A DNA stretch of 64,000 nt from positions 62,001-126,000 of the forward strand of contig JAFGSI010000018.1 of assembly GCA_016934715.1 (NCBI GenBank). The letters run 5' to 3'. The translations under genes were made by a program, and so were the position numbers. The stretch comes from Anaerolineales bacterium (GTDB lineage: Bacteria; Chloroflexota; Anaerolineae; Anaerolineales; Villigracilaceae). The number at the start of each line of letters is the position of its first letter. Position 1 is the stretch's first letter. The notes under the pieces were generated by a model. That model saw only the letters and a program-made list of their open reading frames with translations. It did not search any database and was not told where the DNA came from. Shown in pieces: positions 1 through 8,434 of the stretch.

Positions 1-45
1 CCCGACCACCAAGAACAATCCAATGTACAGCCAATCACTCTCCAT
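1..45 (-). CDS. Membrane protein N-terminus, NuoA-like (partial)
   Basis: The first 45 bases read on the minus strand as an ATG followed by 14 open codons (MESDWLYIGLFLVVG), cut by the window edge. A GGGAG ribosome-binding site lies five bases upstream of the ATG. The hydrophobic start resembles NADH-quinone oxidoreductase subunit A, a small membrane subunit of complex I, which often begins with a short polar stretch and then a Leu/Val-rich helix. Fifteen residues are too few to prove the family. Sequence to the left of the window would settle it: nuoB should follow if this is nuoA. Confidence 0.4.
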   Translation of the reverse strand, partial: MESDWLYIGLFLVVG

Positions 46-159
46 ACGCGCTCCCAAGCGAATCAGGTTGTCTAACAATATCGATAACGGGCGAATTCTA
101 CCATAAAGGTACTTTATCCCACACCTGATAGGTTCATTGGTTTCAGGTTATTAATGTCA

Positions 160-903
160 TCATCTCGCGCGGCGGCGCAGTCGGTCGAACAACCAGCGAG
201 CGATATCCTCCAGGAATGGCATCCCCAGCACCCCGCCGAAGAAGGCCCCGATTGCCCCCAACCAGCGGGCCGGACCAGCCTTCAGCCCATAGAAGGAGAT
301 AGCCTCGACCTCGATCGGGAGGGCGGCCAAAGCCCGCTCGCTCTCCGGACCCCCATCCAGCGGGATGAAGCGCAGCAAGAACCAGACGGTTCCACGGTAC
401 TGCCCCACCTCGGCTGGGCGGATGCTCCAGTAGAACGTGACGCTCCGTCCCGGGCGAAGCGCCTCACTGACCTGCCCCGGTGGAGCGACCTCCAGCCCGG
501 CCATATCCAGGCGGGCAATGGCGAGCACGGTGTGGGTATCGTACAGGTTGGGAATCTCAACTGCCTGGCCAGTGATCGTGTGGGTCTCGTATTCAGCGGT
601 CGGGGTCAGGTGCCCCCCGGCGTCGACCTCCAGTGTCAGGCGAATGACGTCGGCGTCGCCGGCCCGGACGAACGGTGGCCACTCAAGCGTCAGCCTGCGG
701 GTTTCCAGGATGGCCGGGAGCTGGGTAGGCGGCGTGGGCTGAACGGCGGCCACCGTCGGCGCGGACGGGGCCTCCACCGCAGGCTCGCCCGTGGACGGAG
801 CCTCCATATTGTATCCACCTCCACAGGCCGCCAACAGGCAAAGACTCAAGAGGATCAGAACCATCCGGGGGAATGCGGGTTTTAGAATGATGATCGCCTC
901 CAT
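160..903 (-). CDS. Predicted lipoprotein with C-terminal hydrophobic segment
   Basis: The product is about 247 residues. It opens with a type II signal peptide (hydrophobic run from residue 14, lipobox LAAC, acylated Cys27), then a Thr/Pro-rich spacer, then a domain of beta-rich composition (roughly residues 60-200), and ends in a Gly/Phe-rich hydrophobic segment followed by RRRAR. The start at 903 was chosen over the longer frame (TTG at 948) because a good promoter lies between them, so the longer start would not be transcribed. I do not recognise the globular domain. The last residues may form a second membrane anchor. It is divergent from the ATP-grasp gene and probably sits at the outer face of the membrane. 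Confidence 0.75.
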   Translation of the reverse strand: MEAIIILKPAFPRMVLILLSLCLLAACGGGYNMEAPSTGEPAVEAPSAPTVAAVQPTPPTQLPAILETRRLTLEWPPFVRAGDADVIRLTLEVDAGGHLTPTAEYETHTITGQAVEIPNLYDTHTVLAIARLDMAGLEVAPPGQVSEALRPGRSVTFYWSIRPAEVGQYRGTVWFLLRFIPLDGGPESERALAALPIEVEAISFYGLKAGPARWLGAIGAFFGGVLGMPFLEDIARWLFDRLRRRAR

Positions 904-939
904 CGCTTGCCGGTGCTGGTACCAAAGAACGATATCCTT

Positions 940-968
940 ATTGTACAAAAACCAGCCCCAAAAGTCTA
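940..968 (-). promoter_or_regulatory. Sigma-70-type promoter for the lipoprotein gene
   Basis: On the minus strand TAGACT (963-968) and TACAAT (940-945) are separated by 17 bases. Transcription would begin near 933, about 30 bases before the ATG at 903. Confidence 0.55.
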
Positions 969-1051
969 CACACTCTCGTCAAGGAGGTGTATCATCAAGG
1001 CATCTGGCTGTCAGGCCAGCCCATTCGCTCAAAGGAAAGGACCACAACGAA

Positions 1052-2137
1052 ATGGACGACGAAGATCCGCTAATACTTTTTCTCTATAATGTCGAGTCCG
1101 GAGTCGCGCATGGCGAGGCGACGGACCTGGTCGCTCTGCAGGAGACGGCTGGCGTAGCCATGCAACTCACCGAAGCCCTCCGTTCCCGGGGCGCCCAGGT
1201 ATTTCCCATCCCAGTTCAGGACTCGCTTGACACGTTGCGGACCGCCCTTCAGCCGTTTTCCCCGGAAACGGCTTTTATCTTTAATTACTGCGACGGGTTC
1301 GGCGGCAACAACATGGCCGCCACCCGGATCGTGCGCTTGATCGAAACGCTGGGCTTCAAGCACACCGGTTCGACCGCCGAGGTGATCGCGACCTGTATCG
1401 ACAAAAGTCGTGCCAAGCGTAAACTGATCGCTGCCGGGGTGGCCACCCCGCGCTACCAGGTCTTCAGCCGCCCTGACGACATCTATCGCTTCGACTTCCC
1501 GGCCTTCGTCAAACCGCTCACCGACGACGCCAGCATCGGGATCAACGCCGAATCGGTCGTCAGGACTCCCGAAGCATTGGCCCGCCGGGTCGAATATCTC
1601 CTGGACCACTACCGGCAACGAGCCCTGGTGGAGGAATACATTCACGGGCGGGAACTGGCCGTTTCCTTGTGGGGCAATGATCCGGTCCAGGCCCTGCCGA
1701 TCACCGAAATGGACTACTCGCGCATCCGTGACCCCCTGCGGCACATCCTGACCTATGACGCCAAATGGAACCCGGCTTCGCGCGACTACCGGAACACGCC
1801 CACCCGCTGCCCGGCGATCATGACCCGCACCGACGAGCTGTGCGTCATCGACGCCGCCGTGCGAACCTACCAGACGCTTGGCCTGCGCGACTTCGCCCGG
1901 GTCGACATCCGCTACCATAAAGGAATCCCCTACATCATTGACATCAACGAGATCCCCGATCTTTCCATGGACTCGGGGTTCCCCAACTCGGCCCGGACCG
2001 CCGGTTATTCCTATTCAGAAATGGCTGCCCGGATCCTCACGTTCGCTCTCCTGAGAGAAGGCTGGTTATGCCCACAACCGCTGTACCTGAGATCGACCTC
2101 CCCACGCCTGCAGACGGTCAACCTCTCCTCACCCTAG
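1052..2137 (+). CDS. ATP-grasp ligase, D-Ala-D-Ala ligase-like
   Basis: The 361-residue protein has the ATP-grasp fold in the order seen in D-alanine-D-alanine ligases: an N-terminal Rossmann-like part, the FVKPL lysine strand (about residue 151), the LVEEYIHGREL segment (about 190) and the metal-binding DINEIPDLSMDSGF end (about 295-310). Such enzymes join a carboxylate to an amino group with ATP through an acyl-phosphate. The N-terminal part does not look like a standard Ddl, so the substrate may be another amino acid or peptide. The start at 1052 follows AAAGGAAAGG; a longer open frame upstream is not protein-like. The gene overlaps the following acetyltransferase by 70 bases, suggesting the two work together. 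Confidence 0.75.
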   Translation: MDDEDPLILFLYNVESGVAHGEATDLVALQETAGVAMQLTEALRSRGAQVFPIPVQDSLDTLRTALQPFSPETAFIFNYCDGFGGNNMAATRIVRLIETLGFKHTGSTAEVIATCIDKSRAKRKLIAAGVATPRYQVFSRPDDIYRFDFPAFVKPLTDDASIGINAESVVRTPEALARRVEYLLDHYRQRALVEEYIHGRELAVSLWGNDPVQALPITEMDYSRIRDPLRHILTYDAKWNPASRDYRNTPTRCPAIMTRTDELCVIDAAVRTYQTLGLRDFARVDIRYHKGIPYIIDINEIPDLSMDSGFPNSARTAGYSYSEMAARILTFALLREGWLCPQPLYLRSTSPRLQTVNLSSP

Positions 2138-2559
2138 CCTCCGGGATTGAGCTGTTCACCGCGGACGACGTCAAAGTCATCGAAGAACTGTGGACCGAAT
2201 TCGCCACCCGGGGCGACCTCGATTCCTGGTATCATTTTCTGGTCGCCCGCTGGAATGGAAAGATTACCGGCTTTGCCTGCTACGGTCGGCGGCCGTTGAC
2301 CGAATGCGCCTTTGACCTGTACTGGATCGGGGTCGGCGATGCCCACCAGGGACGGGGGATCGGCAGGGCGCTCCTGAAGCGGGTCGAGTTCCAGGTCCGC
2401 ACCCAGGGCGGGAAACTGCTGATCGTTGAAACGGAAGGCCGGCCGACCTATGAGCCGACCCGGCAGTTCTACCTGGCCAGCGGTTATGACCTGGAGGGCC
2501 GTATCCGCGATTTCTACAGCCCAGGCAACGACCTGTTCATCTTCACCAAACACCTATAG
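2068..2559 (+). CDS. GNAT family N-acetyltransferase
   Basis: The 163-residue protein carries a GNAT core: a substrate-side region, then the beta4/alpha3 acetyl-CoA pyrophosphate loop QGRGIG (residues 94-99), a following basic helix, and a C-terminal TRQFYLASGYDLEGRIRDFY segment typical of the family. It would acetylate an amine using acetyl-CoA in the cytoplasm. It begins inside the end of the ATP-grasp gene in another frame, a 70-base overlap that implies coupled translation and a shared pathway. A plausible role is acylation of the ligase substrate or product; this is inference. Confidence 0.8.
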   Translation: MPTTAVPEIDLPTPADGQPLLTLASGIELFTADDVKVIEELWTEFATRGDLDSWYHFLVARWNGKITGFACYGRRPLTECAFDLYWIGVGDAHQGRGIGRALLKRVEFQVRTQGGKLLIVETEGRPTYEPTRQFYLASGYDLEGRIRDFYSPGNDLFIFTKHL

Positions 2560-2590
2560 CAGGATGCCGCCCCCAAGGGCGGCATCGTGA

Positions 2591-2737
2591 TCAAGGCGCA
2601 GGCAGTCGCATGCTCTCCAGCGGGACAGGCAGTCCGCGCGACAGGTGGGCGATCGGCCAGAGCCCCCAGACGAGCAGGCCCAGCGAAACCAGCAAGATCG
2701 CCAGGCCAAGGAGGATCCTCAATTTTCGTTTTGACAT
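2591..2737 (-). CDS. Small single-pass membrane protein (48 aa)
   Basis: A 48-codon frame encodes a basic start (MSKRKLR), a strong hydrophobic helix of about 20 residues (8-27, ending in LLVWGLWP) and a short polar tail with prolines. It lies between the acetyltransferase end and divergent tryptophanase. On the minus strand TATAAT occupies 2744-2749, so transcription would begin at or next to the ATG, suggesting a leaderless message; no Shine-Dalgarno is visible. The clean charge-helix-tail layout supports a real protein, but I do not recognise the family. Confidence 0.5.
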   Translation of the reverse strand: MSKRKLRILLGLAILLVSLGLLVWGLWPIAHLSRGLPVPLESMRLPAP

Positions 2738-2809
2738 AGAATAATTATATCGCCTTCCAGGAATCATGCTACACTCAAAGTAAGCACAAGCATTCCCCGA
2801 GGAGCGTGC

Positions 2810-4186
2810 ATGCCCCATTATCCCCATGAACCCTTTCGCATCAAGATGGTCGAACCGATCCGCCTGCTGGAGCCACGGCAGCGCCGGACCGCCATGCAGG
2901 AGGCTGGCTACAACGTCTTTGCCCTGCGGGCAGAGGACATCTATGTCGACCTGCTGACCGACTCCGGGACCGGCGCCATGAGCCAGGAACAGTGGGCGGC
3001 AGTGATGCGCGGCGACGAGTCGTATGCCGGTGCCCGATCCTACTTCCGGCTGGAGGCCGCCGTGCAGGAGATCTTCGGTTTCCGCCACTTCGTACCGACC
3101 CACCAGGGGCGAGCGGCGGAGAACATCCTCAGTGCCGTACTGGTCAGACCGGGGCGGCAGGTGCCGTCGAATATGCATTTCGATACGACCGATGCCAATA
3201 TCCGCGCCCGCGGCGGCCTGCCGGTCAACCTGGTCATCGACGAGGCCTTCGACCCTGCCAGCCCCCACCCCTTCAAGGGGAACATGGACATCGGCAAACT
3301 GAAAGCCTTCATCGAGACCACCGGCGTCGAGAACATCCCCTTCGGGATGATGACGGTGACCAACAACGCTGGCGGCGGGCAGCCGATCGCAATGGAGAAT
3401 CTGCGGCAGGTCGCCCAGATCTACCACTCGAACGGCATTCCCTTCTTCATCGATGCCGCCCGGTATGCTGAAAACGCATATTTCATCAAGATCCGGGAAA
3501 ATGGCTACGCGAAAAAGACTGTCCGCGAAATTGCCGCCGAGATGTTCGCCCTGGCCGACGGGATGACGATGAGCGCCAAGAAGGATGCCATCGTCAACAT
3601 CGGCGGGCTGCTCTGCATGAACGACGACAGCCTGCATCAACAGGTTTGCAATGAACTGATCCTGCGAGAGGGCTTCCCAACCTATGGCGGCCTGGCCGGG
3701 CGCGACCTGGATGCCATGGCCGTCGGCCTGCGCGAAGGCCTGGATGAAATCTACCTGGCCTACCGCCTTCAGCAGACCGCCTATCTGGGCGATTGCCTGC
3801 GCCAGCAGGGCATGGCGATCGTCGAGCCGCCCGGCGGGCATGCCATCTACATTGACGCTGGGAACCTGCTCCCGCATATCCCGCACGCCGAATTTCCCGG
3901 CCAGGCCCTGGCAGTCGAACTGTACCTGGAAGGCGCCATCCGCGGCTGCGAGATCGGCTCGGTCATGTTCGCCCACCCCGATCCCCAGACCGGCGAGATG
4001 ATCTTTCCCAGGCTGGAACTCGTCCGGCTGGCGATCCCCCGGCGGGTCTACACCCGCAGCCATTTCGATTATATTGCCGAGGTGGTCGGGGAAATAGCCG
4101 CCCGCAAGGATTCGCTGCGCGGCTATAAATTCACCTACGCACCGGAACTGCTGCGCCACTTCACCGCCCGCTTCGAGCCGCTGTAA
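2810..4186 (+). CDS. tnaA: Tryptophanase (beta-eliminating lyase)
   Basis: At 458 residues this is a full-length member of the tryptophanase/tyrosine phenol-lyase family of PLP enzymes. Visible family blocks are [11 protein letters not shown] near the start, [31 protein letters not shown], the PLP lysine motif MSAKKD (Lys257-Lys258) and [16 protein letters not shown]. The C-terminal block is [11 protein letters not shown], with His where tyrosine phenol-lyases have Phe, and the phenol-contacting Arg of the phenol-lyases is not seen, so tryptophanase is preferred. It would cleave L-tryptophan to indole, pyruvate and ammonia. A GAGGAG site precedes the ATG. There is no room for a TnaC-type leader peptide and no adjacent permease. 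Confidence 0.78.
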   Translation: MPHYPHEPFRIKMVEPIRLLEPRQRRTAMQEAGYNVFALRAEDIYVDLLTDSGTGAMSQEQWAAVMRGDESYAGARSYFRLEAAVQEIFGFRHFVPTHQGRAAENILSAVLVRPGRQVPSNMHFDTTDANIRARGGLPVNLVIDEAFDPASPHPFKGNMDIGKLKAFIETTGVENIPFGMMTVTNNAGGGQPIAMENLRQVAQIYHSNGIPFFIDAARYAENAYFIKIRENGYAKKTVREIAAEMFALADGMTMSAKKDAIVNIGGLLCMNDDSLHQQVCNELILREGFPTYGGLAGRDLDAMAVGLREGLDEIYLAYRLQQTAYLGDCLRQQGMAIVEPPGGHAIYIDAGNLLPHIPHAEFPGQALAVELYLEGAIRGCEIGSVMFAHPDPQTGEMIFPRLELVRLAIPRRVYTRSHFDYIAEVVGEIAARKDSLRGYKFTYAPELLRHFTARFEPL

Positions 4187-4196
4187 AATCTCCCAG

Positions 4197-4224
4197 AACA
4201 CCCTGTCTGGGCTGACAGGATGTT
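4197..4224. terminator. Convergent hairpin after tnaA
   Basis: An 11-base stem with one mismatch (AACACCCTGTC with GACAGGATGTT, loop TGGGCT) lies between the convergent ends of tnaA and the glycosidase-like gene. No clear T-run follows on either strand, though TTTTA occurs a few bases beyond it on the minus strand. Confidence 0.45.
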
Positions 4225-4227
4225 CGA

Positions 4228-5094
4228 TCAGGGTACGTACACGCCGATATGGGTTGCCACCGGCCGTTCGCGACCGGGGATGTTGGCGTCGATCGGCGAG
4301 TTCATCACCTGCGGACCGAGCGGACCGCGCACAACCATGGTCGAGGATCCACCCCCATCGAGACTCATGGCGTCGGTGGAGCCGTAGTAGAGCATCAACT
4401 CGGCCAGTTCCGCCAGAGTGGCCCCCTGGCTGTAGAATGCCTGGCGGCCGTCGATGATGATGAAGATCAAACGCGCCCCGCCGGCGTCGATCCCGACCGC
4501 AGTGCGCGGCGCGATGCGTCCATCGTCGAGACCCTCGACCACCGTCCGGCCGACGACCAGCATCCGATCACCGGCAATGGCATTGTAGGGTGAACCATCG
4601 ACCAGGTTGAAGCTGGCAAGATTCCTCTCCGAGAGATAGAGCACCGGCCCACCGGCGGACTGCGAGTAGACGACGCCCTGCGAGGCGACCAGGCCGATCG
4701 GGGTCACCGGGTCGCCAACGTGTGGATAGAAATCGAAGAGACCGTAAGAATACCAGGGCGTAAAACCGCTGCCATTGATCGCCACCGTCGCCCCGAACTC
4801 GTCCAGAAACTGCGAGGTGGTGCGGGCTGTCAGCGGCTGGTCGGCATCCGGGTCGCCGGGCGTGATGATGATCCGCAGGTCGGGGGTCGTTAAATCGACG
4901 GCCAGGATATGGGCGACCATCAAATGCGGCGTGAAGTGGACCCGCCGATAATAAGTGATCCCGGGGAACATCTCTTCGCGCATTTCTCTGGGGATCGGAC
5001 GCCCGGCATAGTACAAGAGCGGCAAACCGCACAAACAGCACACGCTCAACAGGACAAGGATCAGGTTCCTTACCCGTTTGTGTTTCGGTTGCAT
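4228..5094 (-). CDS. Membrane-anchored phosphodiester glycosidase (NAGPA) domain protein
   Basis: The 288-residue protein starts with a basic stretch and one hydrophobic segment (about residues 9-29), so it is exported or membrane-anchored. The rest matches the DUF2233/NAGPA fold: HILAVDLTTPDLRI, the VAINGSGF motif, AVGIDAGGARLIFIIIDGRQ and the hallmark LDGGGSSTMVVRG close to the end, finishing with GRERPVATHIGVYVP. Family members remove N-acetylglucosamine from phosphodiesters or act on exopolysaccharides; the substrate here is unknown. The start at 5094 follows a strong GGAAGGAG site, and the open frame further upstream (to 5421) is not protein-like. Confidence 0.8.
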   Translation of the reverse strand: MQPKHKRVRNLILVLLSVCCLCGLPLLYYAGRPIPREMREEMFPGITYYRRVHFTPHLMVAHILAVDLTTPDLRIIITPGDPDADQPLTARTTSQFLDEFGATVAINGSGFTPWYSYGLFDFYPHVGDPVTPIGLVASQGVVYSQSAGGPVLYLSERNLASFNLVDGSPYNAIAGDRMLVVGRTVVEGLDDGRIAPRTAVGIDAGGARLIFIIIDGRQAFYSQGATLAELAELMLYYGSTDAMSLDGGGSSTMVVRGPLGPQVMNSPIDANIPGRERPVATHIGVYVP

Positions 5095-5516
5095 TGATTC
5101 ATCTCCTTCCCGACGGGCTATTTTACACCATCTCCCCCCGCGGACGAGGTCACGAAAAGGAGTCCAGTGCGCCTGCCCCGGTTGGGGCAACACGGGATCG
5201 CCTGAGGTTGCCCGGACGGGCATGGAGCGGCACTCGTCGACCCACGGCCGCACTGCGGTCAGGGTCCTGAACGCCGCCAGGCTCTGCGACAGCCGTATCC
5301 AGTGCTCGTTGCATGGCTTCGGAAACCTGCGCGAATCGATCTCTGCGAGATTGATGGTGGGTGCCTGTTTCCGCAAGCACTGCCGGGAACCCCCAGACCT
5401 CCACGCTCTCACCAGGTGCACCTTCCCGCGCAGCTCGCGGAAGTCGTCTGACAGGCGCGGAGGTCTATGGGCTTTACGGGATCAATCGTCCTGGCACCCG
5501 CAGGCATGATTTACAG
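5095..5516. other. Gene-poor spacer, about 420 bases
   Basis: No convincing gene was found. Open frames cross it on both strands, but their translations are low-complexity and Arg/Ser/Pro-rich and match nothing I know. Near its left end, TAAAAT lies about 30 bases upstream of the glycosidase start on the minus strand and may be its -10 box. I looked for RNase P, SRP, tmRNA and cobalamin-riboswitch cores and did not find them. It may be a decayed gene. Confidence 0.4.
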
Positions 5517-5542
5517 AACCGGGCAGGTTGCTCTGCCCGGTT
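5517..5542. terminator. Hairpin after the DUF1385 gene
   Basis: Perfect 10-base stem AACCGGGCAG/CTGCCCGGTT with a six-base loop lies eight bases past the stop codon of the DUF1385 gene. The T-rich side (TTTCTTGGTT) is on the plus strand, so it ends the minus-strand gene less ideally. Confidence 0.6.
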
Positions 5543-5549
5543 TCTTGGT

Positions 5550-6434
5550 TCAAGCCGTTTCCGCCTCTTCCTCCGCCTTGCGCATCGCCCGGAAGGAGGC
5601 GATCGCCACCTCCAGCATGCCTGCGTCGGGCTCCCGGGTGGTCAGGGACTGCAGCGCCAGGTTGGGTTTTACGATCGCCCGGATGATCGGGGACTTCAGG
5701 TGATTGGCCGTCCAGCGGATGTACTCATAGGCCAGGCCGGCCAGAACCGGGATCATCAACACCCGTGAAGCCAGCCGCCAGCCGAGCGACAGCGGGCCGA
5801 GCAGGGTGAAGACCAGCAACGAGAGGATCATCAGGGTCAGCAGGAAGGCCGTCCCGCAGCGGGTGTGTTCGCGGGGAAAGCGGGCTACCGAAGCCGGCGT
5901 CAGGTCCGCCTCTGCTTCGTAGGCATTGATCGTCTTATGCTCAGCCCCGTGATAGGCAAACACACGTCGGATATCGGGCATGAAGCCGATCCCCCAGATG
6001 TAGCCGACCAGGAACAGCAGGCGGATGACACCCTCAAGCAGGTTGCTCCACCAGGCGTTCCAGTGCAGGAAATATTCGCTCAACCAGCCCACCCCGGCCG
6101 GGGCCAAGAAGAAGATCCCGATCGCCGTCAGGAAGGTCAGGCCAAGGGTCAGGTAGAGCCCTGGGCCCTCGAGCTTCTCGTCCTCGCCAGTCTGGGTATT
6201 GGCCGAGAGGGTCAGAGCGTGCAGGCCCAGGCCGAGCGAATCCCACAGCAGAACCAGGCCGCGCACGAAGGGAATGCGGGCCAGCCGGGTCTTGTAGATA
6301 CCGCCCAGGGATTCGGTATGGGTGACGATCGTCCCGTCAGGGGCGCGCATGGCGATGGCGCAGGACTTGCGCCCGCGCATCATCACGCCTTCGATGACGG
6401 CCTGTCCGCCGTAGGTGATCAATTTATCTTCCAT
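5550..6434 (-). CDS. DUF1385 (YqhQ-like) polytopic membrane protein
   Basis: The 294-residue protein shows the DUF1385 signature GGQAVIEGVMMRG at residues 8-20, followed by a short soluble region and several hydrophobic segments (around 85-105, 125-145, 185-210 and 215-235). A second conserved block, YHGAEHKTINAYE, sits near residue 165, and HTRCGTAFLL follows. The family is widespread in Firmicutes and Chloroflexi as YqhQ; its biochemical role is not established. ATG at 6434 is preferred to the GTG one codon upstream; no strong ribosome-binding site is visible. It ends the minus-strand run that begins with secG. Confidence 0.85.
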   Translation of the reverse strand: MEDKLITYGGQAVIEGVMMRGRKSCAIAMRAPDGTIVTHTESLGGIYKTRLARIPFVRGLVLLWDSLGLGLHALTLSANTQTGEDEKLEGPGLYLTLGLTFLTAIGIFFLAPAGVGWLSEYFLHWNAWWSNLLEGVIRLLFLVGYIWGIGFMPDIRRVFAYHGAEHKTINAYEAEADLTPASVARFPREHTRCGTAFLLTLMILSLLVFTLLGPLSLGWRLASRVLMIPVLAGLAYEYIRWTANHLKSPIIRAIVKPNLALQSLTTREPDAGMLEVAIASFRAMRKAEEEAETA

Positions 6435-6485
6435 CACGATAATATGCAGGCCCCGGGTGGTTTGCTCTGGGGACCCGATCCTCCA

Positions 6486-7859
6486 TCAGGGTTTCAGATT
6501 CAACAGGAAATGGACCAGGGCTTCGATCCCCCGGTACCAGGTCGGCAGGTGCTGCTTTTCGTTCGGGGCATGGACGTTATCATCGGGTAATCCGAAGCCG
6601 GAGATGACCGACTCGATCCCCAGCAGCCGCTGCATCTGGCTGACGACCGGGATCGAACCGCCCTCGCGACGATAATAGGGTTTGCTTCCCCAGACTGTCT
6701 CCAGGGCCGCAGCCATTGCCCGGACTCCAGGGTTGTCACGGTCAGAGATCGACGGCACACCGCCGTGCAGATCGTCGAGTTCCCAGCGAATGTCCCCGGG
6801 GGCACGCGCTTCCAGGTACTGAACCATCTGCTTGTAGACATCGGCCGGATCCTGGTCGGGGACCAGGCGGGTGGAGATCTTGGCCATTGCCCAGGCGGGG
6901 ATGACGGTCTTGGCCCCTTTCCCGGTGAATCCGGACAGCATGCCGTTCAGGTCCAGGGTCGGGCGGGCGCCGACGCGTTCGTTGGCCGTGAAGCCGGTCT
7001 CGCCGGTCAGGGCCAAGGCCCCGGTCTGCGCCAGATAATGGGCCTCATCGGTGGGCAGACGGGCCAGTTCGGCACGTTCGGCCGCGCTCAGCGGGCGGAC
7101 CTTGTCGTAGAACCCGGGCAGGGTGATGCGGCCCTGTTCGTCGTGCATGCCGGACACCAGTTCGGCCAGGGCGATCGCCGGGTTGTGGACAATGCCACCG
7201 TAAATGCCCGAATGCAGGTCGTGAGCCGGACCGTAGACGCGCAATTCGAAATAAGCCAGACCGCGCAGGGCGTACGTAATGGTGGGCCAATCCTGACCCA
7301 GCATGCCCGAGTCGGGGTTCAGGGCAAAGTCGCAGGCCAGCATCTCCCTCTGCTCAAGCAGGAAGGCCTCCAGGCTGGGAGAACCGATCTCCTCCTCGCC
7401 CTCCAGCAACCACTTGATATTGACCGGCAAGTCACCAGTGCGCAGGATCGCCTCGACCGCCTTGAGCGAGGCAACCACCTGGCCCTTCATGTCAGACGCG
7501 CCGCGAGCGTAGAGATCCTCACCGCGAATTGTCGGCTCGAAAGGCCCGCTCTCCCACTGATCGAGCGGATCAGGCGGCTGGACATCGTAGTGGCCGTAGA
7601 TCAACACGGTCGGCGCGCCCGGCGCCCCGGGCCACTCGCCGTAGACGACCGGGTGACGGGCAGTGGGATACACCTGGACCGCCTGCATGCCCAACTCACG
7701 CAGCCGGGCCGCCATCCATTCCGCAGCCTGCCGAACAGCCTCCACCTGCCCCGGATCGGTGGATACGGATGGAATCCGCAGAATTTCCAGGTAGGTCTCC
7801 AGAAAGGCGTCCTTGTTCGCGCGCACGTATCGCAGGGCAGATTCACGCAGGTCAGTCAT
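6486..7859 (-). CDS. M20 family metallopeptidase (dipeptidase)
   Basis: The 457-residue sequence has the complete M20 dinuclear zinc peptidase set: GHYDVQP (first metal His and Asp), GASDMKG (bridging Asp), EGEEEIGS (general base and metal Glu), ALNPDSG (metal Asp), DLHSG in the dimerisation domain, GGSIPV and the terminal metal His in DDNVHAPNE. It resembles the CNDP-type cytosolic dipeptidases that split dipeptides or C-terminal residues. AAGGAG precedes the ATG. It follows an unknown gene and a peptide-type solute-binding protein with 16-base gaps, a context that suggests use of imported peptides. Confidence 0.9.
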   Translation of the reverse strand: MTDLRESALRYVRANKDAFLETYLEILRIPSVSTDPGQVEAVRQAAEWMAARLRELGMQAVQVYPTARHPVVYGEWPGAPGAPTVLIYGHYDVQPPDPLDQWESGPFEPTIRGEDLYARGASDMKGQVVASLKAVEAILRTGDLPVNIKWLLEGEEEIGSPSLEAFLLEQREMLACDFALNPDSGMLGQDWPTITYALRGLAYFELRVYGPAHDLHSGIYGGIVHNPAIALAELVSGMHDEQGRITLPGFYDKVRPLSAAERAELARLPTDEAHYLAQTGALALTGETGFTANERVGARPTLDLNGMLSGFTGKGAKTVIPAWAMAKISTRLVPDQDPADVYKQMVQYLEARAPGDIRWELDDLHGGVPSISDRDNPGVRAMAAALETVWGSKPYYRREGGSIPVVSQMQRLLGIESVISGFGLPDDNVHAPNEKQHLPTWYRGIEALVHFLLNLKP

Positions 7860-7875
7860 CGGTTTTTCTCCTTGA

Positions 7876-8418
7876 TCACGTCTTCAGAAGTCCATACAAA
7901 TACCAATAAGGGTCGCGGGGGAACGCCGGAACCAGATCAACCTCCCAGACGAAATCGCCAGGAAGAAACCCGGCCTGCAGGACCTGATCCAGCCCGACCA
8001 GGATTTCGGTTTCCGCGATTGGCGCCGGCAACTGCGCCTTCAACAAATGCAGCATGACCCGCCACTGGACCTCATGCTGGTATCGATCGGCGTGCTCTTC
8101 GGGCAAGAGACGGTAATCGGACAGGTAATGCGTCCACAGATCCAGACGGGTGCGGGCCTCGAGACGGGACTTCGCCTCCCAGGCAACCCGCCACTTCACC
8201 CGCGTGGCCTCCAGCTGGAGCTCACAGCGTTCCAGCCGGAACCGCTCCACCCGGGCCCGCAGACGGGCCTGTGCCAGCAGCAGGCCGCCCACCGTCAGAC
8301 GTGGGAGTTCACAACGGCCCGAGGAGAGCGGCCAGAAAAGTTCGTTGGACAGGAGGAAGTCGGCAAGCTCGTCAACACCGGCCTCAAAAAAAGACAGATC
8401 TTGCTCCAGGGCAGGCAT
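7876..8418 (-). CDS. Conserved-type hypothetical protein, 180 aa
   Basis: The protein is acidic with an aromatic C-terminus (DPYWYLYGLLKT). A long charged helix-forming stretch rich in Arg, Glu and Leu spans about residues 45-95, probably a coiled coil or helical hairpin. There is no signal peptide or membrane helix. The start at 8418 lies 16 bases after the solute-binding protein stop, behind a GAGG site; the longer frame overlaps that gene and is rejected. Tight spacing with the binding protein and the dipeptidase points to one transcript. I do not recognise a family. Confidence 0.65.
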   Translation of the reverse strand: MPALEQDLSFFEAGVDELADFLLSNELFWPLSSGRCELPRLTVGGLLLAQARLRARVERFRLERCELQLEATRVKWRVAWEAKSRLEARTRLDLWTHYLSDYRLLPEEHADRYQHEVQWRVMLHLLKAQLPAPIAETEILVGLDQVLQAGFLPGDFVWEVDLVPAFPRDPYWYLYGLLKT

Positions 8419-8434
8419 CGCTGACTGGCTCGCC

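Noticed and set aside
980-992. Strong AAGGAGGTGT motif before the ATP-grasp gene
   Set aside because: No usable start codon follows at the right distance, so it is not assigned to a gene.
791-1051. N-terminal extension of the ATP-grasp frame upstream of 1052
   Set aside because: It reads as low-complexity, overlaps the divergent lipoprotein and its promoter, and a good AAAGGAAAGG site precedes ATG 1052.
5078-5509. Open frames on both strands in the 5.1-5.5 kb spacer
   Set aside because: The translations are Arg/Ser-rich with no recognisable motif, and the good start of the neighbouring gene lies at 5094.
5095-5549. RNase P RNA, SRP RNA, tmRNA or riboswitch in the spacer
   Set aside because: The conserved cores of these RNAs were looked for and not found on either strand.
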